Assembly: GCF_000019845.1 (NCBI RefSeq)
Contig: NC_010581.1
Coordinates: 2,237,501 to 2,301,500, forward strand
DNA: 64,000 nt
Reading direction: 5' to 3'
DNA from: Beijerinckia indica subsp. indica ATCC 9039
GTDB taxonomy: Bacteria > Pseudomonadota > Alphaproteobacteria > Rhizobiales > Beijerinckiaceae
In this document: piece after piece, positions 55,055-64,000 of the stretch
Layout: the number at the start of each line of letters is the position of its first letter
How positions within the stretch are numbered: position 1 is the first letter of the stretch
Position numbers and translations under genes: made by a program
The notes under the pieces: model-generated
The model's input: the letters and a program-made list of their open reading frames with translations, nothing else
Databases searched by the model: none
What the model was told of the DNA's origin: nothing

Positions 55055-56326
55055 TCAGGCTTGCGAGGCCTGTTCGGTTACATTGGTCACGACCTTCACC
55101 TTCGGCTCCTTCTCGCGCAGATCCGGCAAGAACATGGCGAGCAGGCCGATGGCGGGAAGCCAGGCGCAAAGCTGATAGACGAACTCAATGCCATGGCTAT
55201 CAGCAAGACCACCCAGCACCGCCGCGCCAATGCCGCCCATTCCAAAAGCAAAGCCGAAGAACAAGCCGGCCACCGTGCCGGTTCGCCCCGGGATCAAGTC
55301 CTGGGCATAGACAAGGATCGCCGCAAAGGCCGAGGACAGAATGATGCCGATCGGCACCGTGAGCACGGCCGTCCAGAACAGGTCCGCATGGGGGAGCGCC
55401 AGCGAGAAAGGCAGAACGCCGAGGATCGAGCCCCAGATGACATATTTGCGGCCGATCCGGTCTCCTATCGGCCCGCCGATCAAGGTGCCGGCTGCGACCG
55501 AGCCAAGAAAGATGAACAGGCGGAGTTGCGCCTCTTCAGGACTGATCCCGAATTTGTGGATGAGATAGAAAAGGTAATAACTGGAGATACTCGCCAGATA
55601 GAAATATTTAGAAAAGATCAGGACGAGCAGAATCGCGACTGAGACCGCCACCTGCTTTTTCGGCAAGGGCAGCGCTCGGACATTGGCCTGTCGCGCCTTG
55701 GCTTTTCTGCGCACGAGTTCACGGCCATACCAGAGGCCGATGCGAAACAGAAACGCCATGGCAATCAAGGCCAGCACGGAAAACCAGGCGAGGCTCCCCC
55801 TGCCCTGCGGCAAAACGATAAAGGCCGCGAGCAAAGGACCGATCGCGGTGCCGAAATTGCCGCCGACCTGAAAAACCGATTGAGCAAGGCCCGGCTGACC
55901 GCCCGACGCCAATCGAGCGATGCGCGAGGATTCCGGGTGAAACACGGAGGAGCCGAGTCCAATCAGCCCGACCGCCGCCAGGACGATGCCATAGGCCGGC
56001 GCTACCGAAAGGAGCAGCAGGCCCATAAGACTGCAACTCATGCCAATGACGAGCGAGAACGGTTTCGGCTTGAGATCCGTGTAATATCCGATGACCGGCT
56101 GAAACAGAGACGCGCTCAATTGATAGACGAACGTGATCAGCCCGATCTGCGCGAAACTCAAGGCCAGGGAGCTTTTCAAGAGGGGATAAATGGCAACAAT
56201 CAAGGATTGAATCGTGTCATTCAGCATATGGCAAAGGCTGATCGCGCCAAGAACCGCGAATTGCGGTCCTTGCGGCGCTGAACGGCCCATTGGCTCTTGA
56301 TCATTCGGGCTTTGAGGATTGACCAT
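55055..56326 (-). CDS. fsr: Fosmidomycin-resistance-type MFS exporter
   Basis: A 423-residue 12-helix MFS protein. The opening AISLCHMLNDTIQSLIVAIYPLLKSSLALSF and GLGSSVFHPESSRIAR are typical of the Fsr branch. FsrA exports fosmidomycin and related compounds; the natural substrate here is unknown. It converges with the ABC ATPase gene. The sequence starts with a soluble 25-residue Asn/Pro/Gln-rich tail. Confidence 0.82.
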   Translation of the reverse strand: MVNPQSPNDQEPMGRSAPQGPQFAVLGAISLCHMLNDTIQSLIVAIYPLLKSSLALSFAQIGLITFVYQLSASLFQPVIGYYTDLKPKPFSLVIGMSCSLMGLLLLSVAPAYGIVLAAVGLIGLGSSVFHPESSRIARLASGGQPGLAQSVFQVGGNFGTAIGPLLAAFIVLPQGRGSLAWFSVLALIAMAFLFRIGLWYGRELVRRKAKARQANVRALPLPKKQVAVSVAILLVLIFSKYFYLASISSYYLFYLIHKFGISPEEAQLRLFIFLGSVAAGTLIGGPIGDRIGRKYVIWGSILGVLPFSLALPHADLFWTAVLTVPIGIILSSAFAAILVYAQDLIPGRTGTVAGLFFGFAFGMGGIGAAVLGGLADSHGIEFVYQLCAWLPAIGLLAMFLPDLREKEPKVKVVTNVTEQASQA

Positions 56327-56451
56327 GGTCGCGGCCTAGCGGAACAGAATGGAGGTCGAGGGATGATGACACTTATCGGCTTCTGTTTTGATTCATGTCT
56401 TGCCCCGTCCCCCGAACCCTGGTCTCTGAATATATTCAAGCCTTGGCCCGG

Positions 56452-56473
56452 CCGTCAGGGACAAGCCTGACGG
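56452..56473. repeat. Hairpin between divergent MFS genes
   Basis: A perfect 8-bp stem CCGTCAGG/CCTGACGG with a 6-base loop. It lies 126 bases upstream of the Fsr-like start and 230 bases before the broken DHA2-type gene, so it may be a regulator site for either. The remaining gap (56327-56700) shows no gene. Confidence 0.35.
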
Positions 56474-56700
56474 AACGCATAACATTTTCGTGACAAGGGT
56501 TGAAAGGAGCCCATTCACACCCTGATGAGCGCCGGCATGAGGACGCCTCTCCCGGCCATTTCAGCAAAAATTGATTCTTCTTTCGCACTCAAAATGCGCA
56601 AAGCTCTTGGAGACAAAGCGAGGAGAGCGGCCGGCCTGCCTGTTGCGGGTCATCCGCTTCTCGAAGATTTGTCCGAAGGCTAAGCCCATTTGGAAACACG

Positions 56701-58144
56701 ATGCGAGCGACGACCCCATCCGCGCCACAAGTGGACATGAGCGCGTCCCAGATCATCGAACAGCCCATGGACAGACGCCCCTTCTGGATCGCTCTCCTCG
56801 TCGCCGCCGCCTTCTTCATGGAAAATCTCGACGGCACGGTCATCGCGACGGCGCTGCCACAAATGGCGCATACATTTGGCATCGAACCCGTCGAGCTCGA
56901 TATCGGCATGAGTGCCTATCTGCTGACGCTCGGTGTCTTCGTTCCGATCAGCGGCTGGGTCGCCGATCGCTTCGGCGATCATCCTTTTCACGATTGCCTC
57001 CATGTTATGCGGTGTGAGCAATAGCGTTGGCACCTTTGTCGCCATGCGCGTGCTGCAAGGCATGGGCGGCGCGATGATGGTGCCTGTCGGGCGCCTCGTC
57101 GTCCTCAATAATACCCCCAAGGGCAAGCTGATCCAGGCCATTGCGACCATCACCTGGCCCGCCTTGGTCGCGCCTATCCTCGGGCCACCGATCGGCGGTT
57201 TTCTCACCGATCATGCTTCCTGGCGTTGGATCTTCTATCTCAACCTGCCCCTGGGCCTCCTGGCCCTCGTCTTCGCGCTGCGCCTGGTTCCGGCGACGAC
57301 CGGACAGGAAAAAACACCCTTTGACTGGCCAGGATTTGTGGCGAGCGGCATCGGCCTTGCCAGCCTGATGTATGGATTCGAGCTGCTCGGCCATTCCAGC
57401 CCCGGCGCTTGGCAAATTGTGCTGTTAATCGCCACGGGCGCGCTGTTTCTTTGTCTGGCCTTCCGGCATTTCCGCCGCGCGACACATCCGATGATTGCTC
57501 TCGACGCGCTCGCGCAGCCGACTTTTACCGTCACCATCCTGGGCGGTTCCCTGTTCCGCATGGCGATCGGCGCGGTTCCTTTTCTGTTACCCCTCCTGTT
57601 TCAACTCGGCTTCGGTTTCGATGCCTTTCACGCGGGTCTTCTGACGCTTGCGGTTTTCGCCGGCAATCTTTCCATGAAGCCCGCGACCACGAGAATTCTC
57701 CGCCGTTTCGGCTTCAAACCCGTGCTCGTGGTCAATGGTCTCATCAATGCCATCATGCTCGCGGCCTGTACTTTGTTCACCCCGACCACACCGGTCTTTG
57801 TCATCGTGACGATCCTGTTCATCGGCGGCCTGTGTCGCTCGATGCAATTTACCGCGCTCAATGCCATCGCCTTTGCCGATGTGCCAACCAAGCAGATGAG
57901 CGGCGCCAATACTTTGTTCAGCACCGCGCTGCAACTCACGATGGGCATGGGCATTGCGGTTGGCGCTATCGCCATCCGGATCGGCACGATGCTCTGTCAG
58001 GATCTCGACCTATTATCCTTGCCAGCGGGCCCCTATCGCCTGGCTTTTCTCATCATCGCCACACCGGCCCTGCTTGCCATCGCGGATTGTCTGTTTCTGA
58101 AACCCGATGCCGGCGCTCATATCTCCCGAAAAACAGCCCGCTGA
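56701..58144 (+). pseudogene. DHA2-type MFS transporter, frameshifted
   Basis: The first frame (from 56701) reads a normal start of a 14-helix drug exporter: IALLVAAAFFMENLDGTVIATALPQM and GVFVPISGWVADRFG, then ends in unrelated residues and a stop by 57024. The rest continues in another frame from about 56970 (IILFTIASMLCGVSNSVGTF) to 58144 with all later helices. The conserved turn after GWVADRFG that should read roughly ARRVF is missing, so a small deletion of non-triplet length explains the shift. The gene is probably inactive unless this is a sequencing error. Confidence 0.78.
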
Positions 58145-58334
58145 AGGATATTCATCTTTCAGGGGCCTGCCATGCGGAAATTCGCGTTTTACTGCGCTAC
58201 GGCGAGGTTTAATTTCGGAATGCCTCATCTTGGATTGAGCGATCCCAGGCGCAAAAATACACGATTCATTCAGGTTTGTGATTCAATCTCAAGGGATCAC
58301 GTGTACCCTCTATACAATTGATCTGTTTGATAAC

Positions 58335-58365
58335 CTGCCGCGCTCCTCCGCGGCAGTTTTCCTTT
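58335..58365 (+). terminator. Intrinsic terminator
   Basis: A perfect 8-bp GC-rich stem CTGCCGCG/CGCGGCAG with a 6-base loop, followed by TTTTCCTTT. It lies 190 bases after the broken MFS gene and just before the AraJ-like gene. It may be an end for the upstream transcript or an attenuator for the downstream one. Confidence 0.6.
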
Positions 58366-58414
58366 GATTCCCTCAACACCGCCAGCCGTTTCCTGCTTTC
58401 ACGGTCAATGCCTC

Positions 58415-59641
58415 ATGTCCATGCCCTCTCCCTCTCAGCCGAGCGATCGGACCATTCAACGCGCACTTGCAGCACTTGCCATCGGCTCTTTTTGCATCGG
58501 GACCAGCGAATATGTCATCATGGGGCTTCTGCCGGATATAGCCCGCGATCTTGATGTCACGATTCCGCAGGCTGGCGTTCTGGTCAGCGCCTATGCCTTG
58601 AGCGTTGCCTTCGGCTCGCCCTTTTTGGCGATTGCCACCGCGCGCATGGATCGCCGGAACGCCATGCTCGTTCTGGCGAGTGTCTTCATCCTCGGCAACG
58701 TGCTCTGTGCCCTGGCGCCAACCTATGGGCTCTTGATGGGTGCACGTATTGTGACGGCCCTCTGCCACGGCGCTTTTTTCGGCATCGGCGCGGTGGTTGC
58801 GGCCGCGCTCGTGCCGCCTCATAAAAAGGGCCAAGCCATTGCCATGATGTTCGGTGGCCTCACCGTTGCCAATGTCCTTGGCGTCCCCTTCGGCACCGCG
58901 CTTGGCGAGACCCTGAATTGGCGCGAAACCTTCTGGTGTGTCGCCGTGGTCGGCCTGGTGGCTATCGTAACGCTCTATCGTTGGCTGCCGCGCAACATTC
59001 CCGTACCGCCAATGCAGCTCGCACGTGAGGCACGCTCACTTGGCCACCCGCAAGTGATCCTGGCCATGCTGATCAGCATCCTGACTTCGGCGAGCTTGTT
59101 CAGTGTCTTTACCTATATCACGCCAATCCTTGAAAACGTGACAGGCCTGTCTCCCCACGTTGTGACACTCATTTTGTTTTTGTTCGGTGTCGGTGTAACC
59201 TGCGGCAATTTCTTGGGTGGACGCCTGGGCGATTGGAAGCTGATGCCCTCTGTCATCGGCATACTCGCTTTGCTCATTCCCCTGCTCTGCCTGTTCCGCA
59301 TGACGAGTTCAGAGGCGCTGCCTGCCGCCATAACGGTCTTTTGTTGGGGTCTGCTCGCTTTCGCGATGGTTCCACCCTTACAGATGCGCGTTGTCGATGA
59401 AGCCCGAGAGGCCCCCAACCTCGCATCGACCCTTAATCAAGGAGCTTTCAATTTCGGCAATGCTATTGGCGCATGGATCGGAGGTCTGCTCCTCACACAG
59501 GGCCTTTCCTACGCCCAATTGCCCTGGGTTGGGATGACAATCGCAATCATCGCGACCCTCTTCGCCATGCTTTCGCATTGGCTGGACGGCCGGGCGGTGC
59601 CAGTGACCGGCTTCGCCCATGCCACATCGCAAGAACGATGA
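58415..59641 (+). CDS. AraJ/YdhP-type MFS efflux transporter
   Basis: A 408-residue 12-helix MFS protein. Typical stretches are IGSFCIGTSEYVIMGLLPDIARDL in helix 1, SPFLAIATARMDRRNAML (loop 2-3) and ALCHGAFFGIGAVVAA. Related proteins export sugars, purines or drugs such as chloramphenicol; the substrate is unknown. The ATG at 58415 is one of several close starts. It ends 7 bases before a convergent small exported protein. Confidence 0.85.
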   Translation: MSMPSPSQPSDRTIQRALAALAIGSFCIGTSEYVIMGLLPDIARDLDVTIPQAGVLVSAYALSVAFGSPFLAIATARMDRRNAMLVLASVFILGNVLCALAPTYGLLMGARIVTALCHGAFFGIGAVVAAALVPPHKKGQAIAMMFGGLTVANVLGVPFGTALGETLNWRETFWCVAVVGLVAIVTLYRWLPRNIPVPPMQLAREARSLGHPQVILAMLISILTSASLFSVFTYITPILENVTGLSPHVVTLILFLFGVGVTCGNFLGGRLGDWKLMPSVIGILALLIPLLCLFRMTSSEALPAAITVFCWGLLAFAMVPPLQMRVVDEAREAPNLASTLNQGAFNFGNAIGAWIGGLLLTQGLSYAQLPWVGMTIAIIATLFAMLSHWLDGRAVPVTGFAHATSQER

Positions 59642-59647
59642 GCAATC

Positions 59648-59875
59648 TTAGCCCTGGCGGTGATGATGTCGGGGCCCAAACATTCTCTGGCATTCGGGGC
59701 TAAGCTGAGAATAGAAATGATTCATGCAATGGGTCACATTGGTCACATCGGGGATGAAGCGACCACAAAGCCGTTCCGCGTCCGGGCGGCAGGCCCTGGT
59801 CTGTTCAGCGCGTGAAAAGGCAAAAGCTTGTGTCGAGCTTGCAAGGAGAAGGGCAGCGACAAGAAACTTCTTCAT
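59648..59875 (-). CDS. Small exported cysteine-containing protein
   Basis: A 75-residue protein. Signal peptide KKFLVAALLLASSTQAFA, then a short mature part with four cysteines in ACRPDAERLCG, HCMNHF and ECQRMF. Cys spacing resembles short Cys-rich repeat proteins of proteobacteria. It ends in PRHHHRQG. Function unknown; disulphide-bonded or metal-binding in the periplasm is a guess. Confidence 0.65.
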   Translation of the reverse strand: MKKFLVAALLLASSTQAFAFSRAEQTRACRPDAERLCGRFIPDVTNVTHCMNHFYSQLSPECQRMFGPRHHHRQG

Positions 59876-60048
59876 CGAGTATCCTTTTAGTCAGCAAACC
59901 GGTTACATGACCGTTTCGGAAAAACATTGGCCAAGGCAACAAAGGCTTAGCTGTTCCCTGAAAGGATGCCAAGGGTGATACCGGAGATTCTGACGAAATT
60001 AATCTTCGCGTCCCTGTTCAAACCATCAACATGACAAGCGGATGGCAT

Positions 60049-60810
60049 TCACCGGCGGGCGGCGAGCATGTAATTGATATCGAGATCATGTGACAGACGC
60101 CATTGCCGGCGCAGGGGATCGTAACTCGCACCGGTTCTGTCGATGAGGGTCAAGCCATTGGCGCGCAACATCCGGGTTAATTCTTCCGGTGTAATGAATT
60201 GCCGCCATTGATGTGTGCCGGGCTCAACCCAGCGTAGAATATATTCCGCGCCCACAATCGCCAGGGCGAAGCTTTTCAATGTCCGGTTCAATGTCGCGGC
60301 GATCAGCAGCCCTCCCGGCCTGACCAAATCCGCCGCATATTTCAAAAATGCTGGAACGTCAGCGACATGTTCCAGCACTTCCATGGTGAGCACGGCATCG
60401 AAACATTCAGCGGCCGGATCGAGATCCTCCACGCGCATGCAACGATAATCGATGGCGAGACCCGAGGTTTCCGCATGAGCACGAGCGACTTCGATATTGT
60501 GGGGGGCCGGATCAATCGCGGTCATGCTCGCGCCAAGCCGCGCCAGAGGTTCTGATAAAAGGCCCGCGCCGCAGCCGATATCGAGCAGCCGCAATCCTTG
60601 CAACGGATGCGCGGCGTGGCGATCTCGAAACTGCCCGTCTTGTGGAAAATGACGGCACAAGAGATCACGCAGATAGGCAATTCGGACCGGGTTGAAGGCA
60701 TGCAACGCCGCCATAGGCCCTTGTGGATCCCACCATGCGCCGCCGACGCGATCGAAACGGGCCACATCCTCGGCGTCGACCGTTGTGCGCCGTCTCGCTT
60801 CTTCAACCAT
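60049..60810 (-). CDS. ubiG: Ubiquinone biosynthesis O-methyltransferase
   Basis: A 253-residue SAM-dependent methyltransferase. The SAM-binding motif is LLDIGCGAGLLSEPLARLGA, followed by the acidic DPAPHN and the UbiG-specific TMEVLEHVADVPAFLK and GTHQWRQFITPEEL stretches. It does both O-methylations of the ubiquinone ring at the membrane. The ATG at 60810 fits the family opening DVARFDRVGGAWWDPQG; a GTG at 60828 is an alternative. Confidence 0.94.
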   Translation of the reverse strand: MVEEARRRTTVDAEDVARFDRVGGAWWDPQGPMAALHAFNPVRIAYLRDLLCRHFPQDGQFRDRHAAHPLQGLRLLDIGCGAGLLSEPLARLGASMTAIDPAPHNIEVARAHAETSGLAIDYRCMRVEDLDPAAECFDAVLTMEVLEHVADVPAFLKYAADLVRPGGLLIAATLNRTLKSFALAIVGAEYILRWVEPGTHQWRQFITPEELTRMLRANGLTLIDRTGASYDPLRRQWRLSHDLDINYMLAARR

Positions 60811-61234
60811 CGCTCGATTCAATCCCACTGTTTGCGCAACGTTACACTATCAAACCCAAAAGCGGACGCCTCTTTTGGGTCAGTATGAGGCCTCAAATCG
60901 TGCTGTCGTTTCGACTTTATCACACCCCAGTTTATAAAAGGACGCATTTTTAGGGTGTAAGAAGAACAAACGACACGCACAATGCGTTGGTCCCCCAACG
61001 GCAAAGTGGGGACCCAAGGACACGGAAATCTGGCTTTTCCTTTGCAGTGGTTTCCCAAAGCGTCCTCTGACGAATAGAGCGAAGCGCGGGTGTGGATTTG
61101 CACCTTCCATTCAAGCTCGCTCGGAAAGTGTCGCTTTTATCGTATGAACGCAGCTTCTATTGGAGAAGTCGGCGCTTTTCGTAGAAAGGTCTTTCGGGAC
61201 CTTCGGCGAAAAGGCTAAATTCGAGGCAGATAAT
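60811..61234. other. Intergenic region with two hairpins before ubiG and the small protein
   Basis: About 420 bases between divergent starts. It holds a perfect 9-bp stem ACCCAAAAG/CTTTTGGGT (60854-60880), 44 bases from the ubiG start, and a perfect 7-bp stem GGTCCCC/GGGGACC (60989-61014). No credible gene. The hairpins may belong to leader RNAs. Confidence 0.45.
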
Positions 61235-61600
61235 ATGTCAGAAACCGCAGAAGATCTGATCGCCAACGCCAGAACCGATTTCTCCGGCTTCTTCAAATGG
61301 GCCGATGTGCTGAACGGCATGATTCAAGATCAAGTGGGCCCGCAATTCGGCCTCGTAGTGAGTCAACCCGAAGTCGATCTTGCCACAGGCAAAGTCAGTG
61401 GCGCCCTCGAGGTCTCGCGCCCCATGAAGGCTGCGCTCACCATTCCCTTCGATATCCAGGGCAAGCAGATCACTTTTGCCCATGACAAATTCTACCTGGC
61501 CGACAAGGCCTCAGGCAGCAAGATTACCAAATTTTCCAGCGAATCCATCCATGATATCAACCGCATCCTGGGCGATATCGTCCAAAATTATATCGGTTGA
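61235..61600 (+). CDS. Hypothetical soluble protein
   Basis: A 121-residue protein opening SETAEDLIANARTDFSGFFK. It has alternating charged and hydrophobic stretches such as ITFAHDKFYLADKASGSK and no signal or membrane helix. The ATG at 61235 follows GAGG by 9 bases; a longer frame to 61160 lacks such a site. No family recognised. Confidence 0.65.
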   Translation: MSETAEDLIANARTDFSGFFKWADVLNGMIQDQVGPQFGLVVSQPEVDLATGKVSGALEVSRPMKAALTIPFDIQGKQITFAHDKFYLADKASGSKITKFSSESIHDINRILGDIVQNYIG

Positions 61601-61665
61601 TTTGCACGAAGTTTTGGCGGTCATGCGACCGCCAAATCCTATGCATCAATCCCGATCCTCATATC

Positions 61666-61902
61666 TCAATCGATGAGATTGCGTTCGCGCGCCGCAGCCT
61701 CGGCGAATAAACGCGCTTCACCGGCAAAATCAGCGCCATCATTAGCCGTTGCATTATTGCCGATGGTCACACCGTCACCGAGTATACGGCGGCCATCCTG
61801 AGACACGATGAAAAACGCATAGCGATGCGCTTCTGCGCAATGCCGGATCAATATGGTCTCCTGATCAGCCTGATCGACCGAAAATGCAGCTACTTCTTCC
61901 AT
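61666..61902 (-). CDS. Small hypothetical protein
   Basis: A 78-residue acidic soluble protein (EEVAAFSVDQADQETILIRH and ATANDGADFAGEARLFAEAAA). AAGG lies 9 bases before the ATG. No family recognised and no partner apparent; it converges with the 121-residue protein gene. Confidence 0.5.
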   Translation of the reverse strand: MEEVAAFSVDQADQETILIRHCAEAHRYAFFIVSQDGRRILGDGVTIGNNATANDGADFAGEARLFAEAAARERNLID

Positions 61903-62027
61903 GGGATCAAACCTTACATCACGATCGAACTCACCCTAGGCATCGGACGTCCGACTTGTCTCGTGTCTGATACTCTAGCGTCGCCCGAAGCGTCCAACAC
62001 AATATATCTCATAGCCCCATCAGGCGC

Positions 62028-62690
62028 TCATGATGGATCAGCCGTTCCATCGTCATCGACCCAAAATTCCTGCCTTCCGAATGCAGGTGTCTTGCGATCA
62101 TGAATGACCTTGCCGCAAACCACCGCACCGAGAACGGCCGCGCCTTCACGTTGCAGGCAATCGCGCGCGGCCAAAAGCGTGGTTCCACTGCTGACCAGAT
62201 CATCCACTAACACCACGGTCTGACCACGCAACGGGAAATCACAAATCAAATCCTTCGTCAGCGTTGAAAGCTCATCCCGCCCCGCGGTCAGAACCTGCGG
62301 CGAAGGCTTTTCCCGCCAGAACAAGGCGTCAACAGGCGATAATTTGAATTCGGTCGGAGCCATGGCCTCGTTCAGCATAAACCAGGAACGAAATGTTCCA
62401 ACGCCGATGACCGCATCTTCAGACGGCATGGGAACGAGAACTGGCGAAGGCCATGATGTTTCCTCCGTGATACGGCGTTCAATGAACCGTCCGAAAGCAC
62501 GGCGAGCGACACCAACATTGGACGCGCAAACCCTGACTGGATCCTTCTGCGTATGAACGGAAAAATTGCGTTCGAATTGGCCAGTTCGGACAGCGCGACA
62601 AAACGAAAAAGCATCCTGATAATCCAGAGGCCATGCATCGTACACGCCCGCCAAGTCAGGAAAATAGCCACACATAAACAAGACTTTCAT
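62028..62690 (-). CDS. Phosphoribosyltransferase-domain protein
   Basis: A 220-residue protein. The type I PRTase loop is VVLVDDLVSSGTTLLAARD near residues 163-181, with the acidic pair that binds PRPP. The N-terminal region (VLFMCGYFPDLAGVYDAWPLD) is not a classic base-specificity hood, so the base is unknown. The start at 62690 is chosen for the KVLFMCG opening; a longer frame to 62780 has no clear ribosome site. Confidence 0.75.
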   Translation of the reverse strand: MKVLFMCGYFPDLAGVYDAWPLDYQDAFSFCRAVRTGQFERNFSVHTQKDPVRVCASNVGVARRAFGRFIERRITEETSWPSPVLVPMPSEDAVIGVGTFRSWFMLNEAMAPTEFKLSPVDALFWREKPSPQVLTAGRDELSTLTKDLICDFPLRGQTVVLVDDLVSSGTTLLAARDCLQREGAAVLGAVVCGKVIHDRKTPAFGRQEFWVDDDGTADPS

Positions 62691-63650
62691 GACATTTGTC
62701 CTGACAAGGCTTGTGGCAGGGAAGTGGATGCCGAAAAAGCTGAGGCAGAAGCCACGCGCAATTTCAAACGACGAAACCATTTTCCTCTGTCGCGAATCCA
62801 GCTCGCATCAAGGAAATGGGTTTAATCAACGAGCCAAAGCCGATTTATAGGAGAAAACCATCAAGAGGCTCTAGCGGATGGACGGGTCGAGGAAACTGCA
62901 TAAACCACTGACTGATTATGACATTCCCCTAAAATCAAGCAAGATCCATACCTAGTGCAGCGACCCTGACGTTTGCGTCCGCAAACAGGTGCTGCTTCGC
63001 GGTTTGATGCCGCGACACGCTCTTCGCGTCCATGACAAAATAGACAATCTTACGCGTCTTCATCCCGCAAAAGCGAAAGAGAAAGCTTTTACATTGGCGC
63101 AGGAGCTATCGACCAAAGAAGCAACAGAGCTCATCGGCCATGCCAAGGGTTTGCGGGAATCCGCCTTACTCCACTCTAATTATAAACTACTATGACATAA
63201 AACTATTATATAACGCCTATTATTTGAGGATGATGGCAACCAGGACATGACTTTCTGCTCTCTGCTGCATAAAAATTTATCAAAAGATTTTAATAATCGA
63301 TAGCTTTCCAATGAAGAGACCTGTCAATTCCTATAGATGGAGATTTCACATTGCGAAAAAAGCAGTTGTAATCAATAAGATTTATGGTCATCAGGGTTTG
63401 CACGTCACCCCGCATGGCATCAAAATGCCCTGGTCTGAAATATTATGAACCGAATGAGAGGAGAGCTTTGCGAACGCGAGGTTTTGTTCGGGTCTTTCAG
63501 TTGGTTTCTCGGTTCAACACTCAATAAAATTTATCGATAATGCCCATCCCAAGGACACATTGGAGACGGGCCAAGCAGTCGATCGATCCCCATGAAACGG
63601 ATAGCCTACAAGAAAATAAGCAACAAAAATATCGGAGCACGGTAACAAGA
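62691..63650. other. Long gene-poor stretch before the flippase gene
   Basis: About 960 bases with no gene I can support. Two weak open frames exist: 62989-63195 plus (68 residues) and 63311-63448 plus (45 residues, RPVNSYRWRFHIAKKAVVIN). Neither has a good ribosome site or a known family. The base composition turns AT-rich near 63180-63380. Confidence 0.4.
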
Positions 63651-64000
63651 ATGCGGGGACTTTTTCGCAATCAACGCGTCAATTCGATGATCTTAATTGC
63701 ATCATTGCGCGTCGTCTCTTTGGTGACCAATCTTGGCACCGGCATGATCACCGCATGGTCACTTGGTCCAGCGGGGCGCGGCACACAAGCCGCCATATTG
63801 CTCGGAGCTCTGACCCTGAGTGGCATATGCAGTTTCGGTCTGCATACAGCGCTCGTTTACAATATGAAATCCGATCCACCAAATAAAAGCTATTATTTTG
63901 GCAGCGCCTTATTGATCGGATTAATCGTCAGTCTCATCGGCGTCACCATCGGCTGGTTCGCCCTCCCCTGGATCTTGGACAAGTTTGATGAACATACTTT
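63651..64000 (+). CDS. Polysaccharide flippase/exporter-like membrane protein (partial)
   Basis: I translated the frame by hand from the ATG at 63651; it stays open to the window end, giving about 116 residues of the N-terminus. The hydrophobic segments LIASLRVVSLVTNLGTGMIT and AAILLGALTLSGICSFGLH and the WSLGPAGRGT loop resemble Wzx-like or MATE-like oligosaccharide flippases. These flip lipid-linked sugars across the inner membrane. The rest of the gene is beyond the window, so the call is tentative. Confidence 0.65.
   Translation, partial: MRGLFRNQRVNSMILIASLRVVSLVTNLGTGMITAWSLGPAGRGTQAAILLGALTLSGICSFGLHTALVYNMKSDPPNKSYYFGSALLIGLIVSLIGVTIGWFALPWILDKFDEHT

Noticed and set aside
62989..63195. 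A 68-residue rightward open frame
   Set aside because: Weak start context and no family; listed only within the gene-poor region.
63311..63448. A 45-codon rightward open frame found by eye
   Set aside because: No Shine-Dalgarno and no similarity recognised; could be chance.
1..64000. Search by eye for CRISPR arrays, tRNAs, rRNAs, integrases and transposases
   Set aside because: No regularly spaced direct repeats, cloverleaf ends or recombinase motifs were recognised anywhere in the window.

Overview
The window looks like chromosomal DNA of an alphaproteobacterium of the order Hyphomicrobiales, probably near Beijerinckiaceae. This rests on the kinds of genes and their order: a fused nitrate reductase/flavoprotein and a fused NirBD, a CckA hybrid kinase beside a FliO-domain protein, the trpB/trpA/accD/folC order, UbiG, and an Rrf2-family NsrR divergent from hmp. 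The placement is inference; there is no rRNA in the window. No tRNA, rRNA, CRISPR array or insertion sequence was recognised.

Layout. 0-2.3 kb: a left-edge leftward ORF that joins a response-regulator receiver to the start of a glutamate-type dehydrogenase, then a membrane protein and a glutathione S-transferase. 2.3-3.8 kb: an arginine:glycine amidinotransferase homologue convergent with a guanidinium-type SMR exporter. 3.9-14.5 kb: a leftward nitrate-assimilation cluster transcribed narK, nirBD, nasA-flavoprotein, nasT, nasS, with mobB and sugE behind it. 14.7-16.6 kb: hmp and nsrR, divergent around two matching inverted-repeat operators. 16.7-21.7 kb: one 1649-residue SF1 helicase with a C-terminal nuclease, probably anti-phage. 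21.8-35.4 kb: housekeeping genes (otsB, a TrmN6-like methylase, glyQ, cckA, fliO, folC, accD, trpA) with small unknown genes between them. 35.4-37.9 kb: trpA and trpB are separated by 1.2 kb that includes a strongly AT-rich stretch and a small gene. 38-42.3 kb: three tandem paralogous LuxR-type regulators. 42.8-46.8 kb: OsmC, an outer-membrane barrel protein, MgtC and a broken MRJP-family gene. 46.8-50.8 kb: an accessory cassette of visibly different base composition (a membrane-anchored unknown, a GNAT, a P-loop kinase, an ASCH protein and a GNAT-PUA fusion). 51-64 kb: exported carbonic anhydrase, a FecBCD-type metal transporter, three MFS transporters (one broken), ubiG, small unknowns, a phosphoribosyltransferase and the start of a polysaccharide flippase.

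How the genes work together. NarK brings in nitrate, the NasA fusion reduces it to nitrite and NirBD reduces nitrite to ammonium. MobB helps make the Mo-bis-MGD cofactor that NasA needs. NasS (nitrate sensor) and NasT (ANTAR antiterminator) would control the cluster through its leader RNA. Hmp removes nitric oxide and NsrR would repress it. The ammonium-using end of nitrogen metabolism may be represented by the receiver-dehydrogenase fusion at the left edge.

The strongest candidates for something undescribed are the receiver-dehydrogenase fusion (1-566), the GNAT/kinase/ASCH/GNAT-PUA cassette (47.1-50.8 kb) and the solo helicase-nuclease (16.7-21.7 kb).
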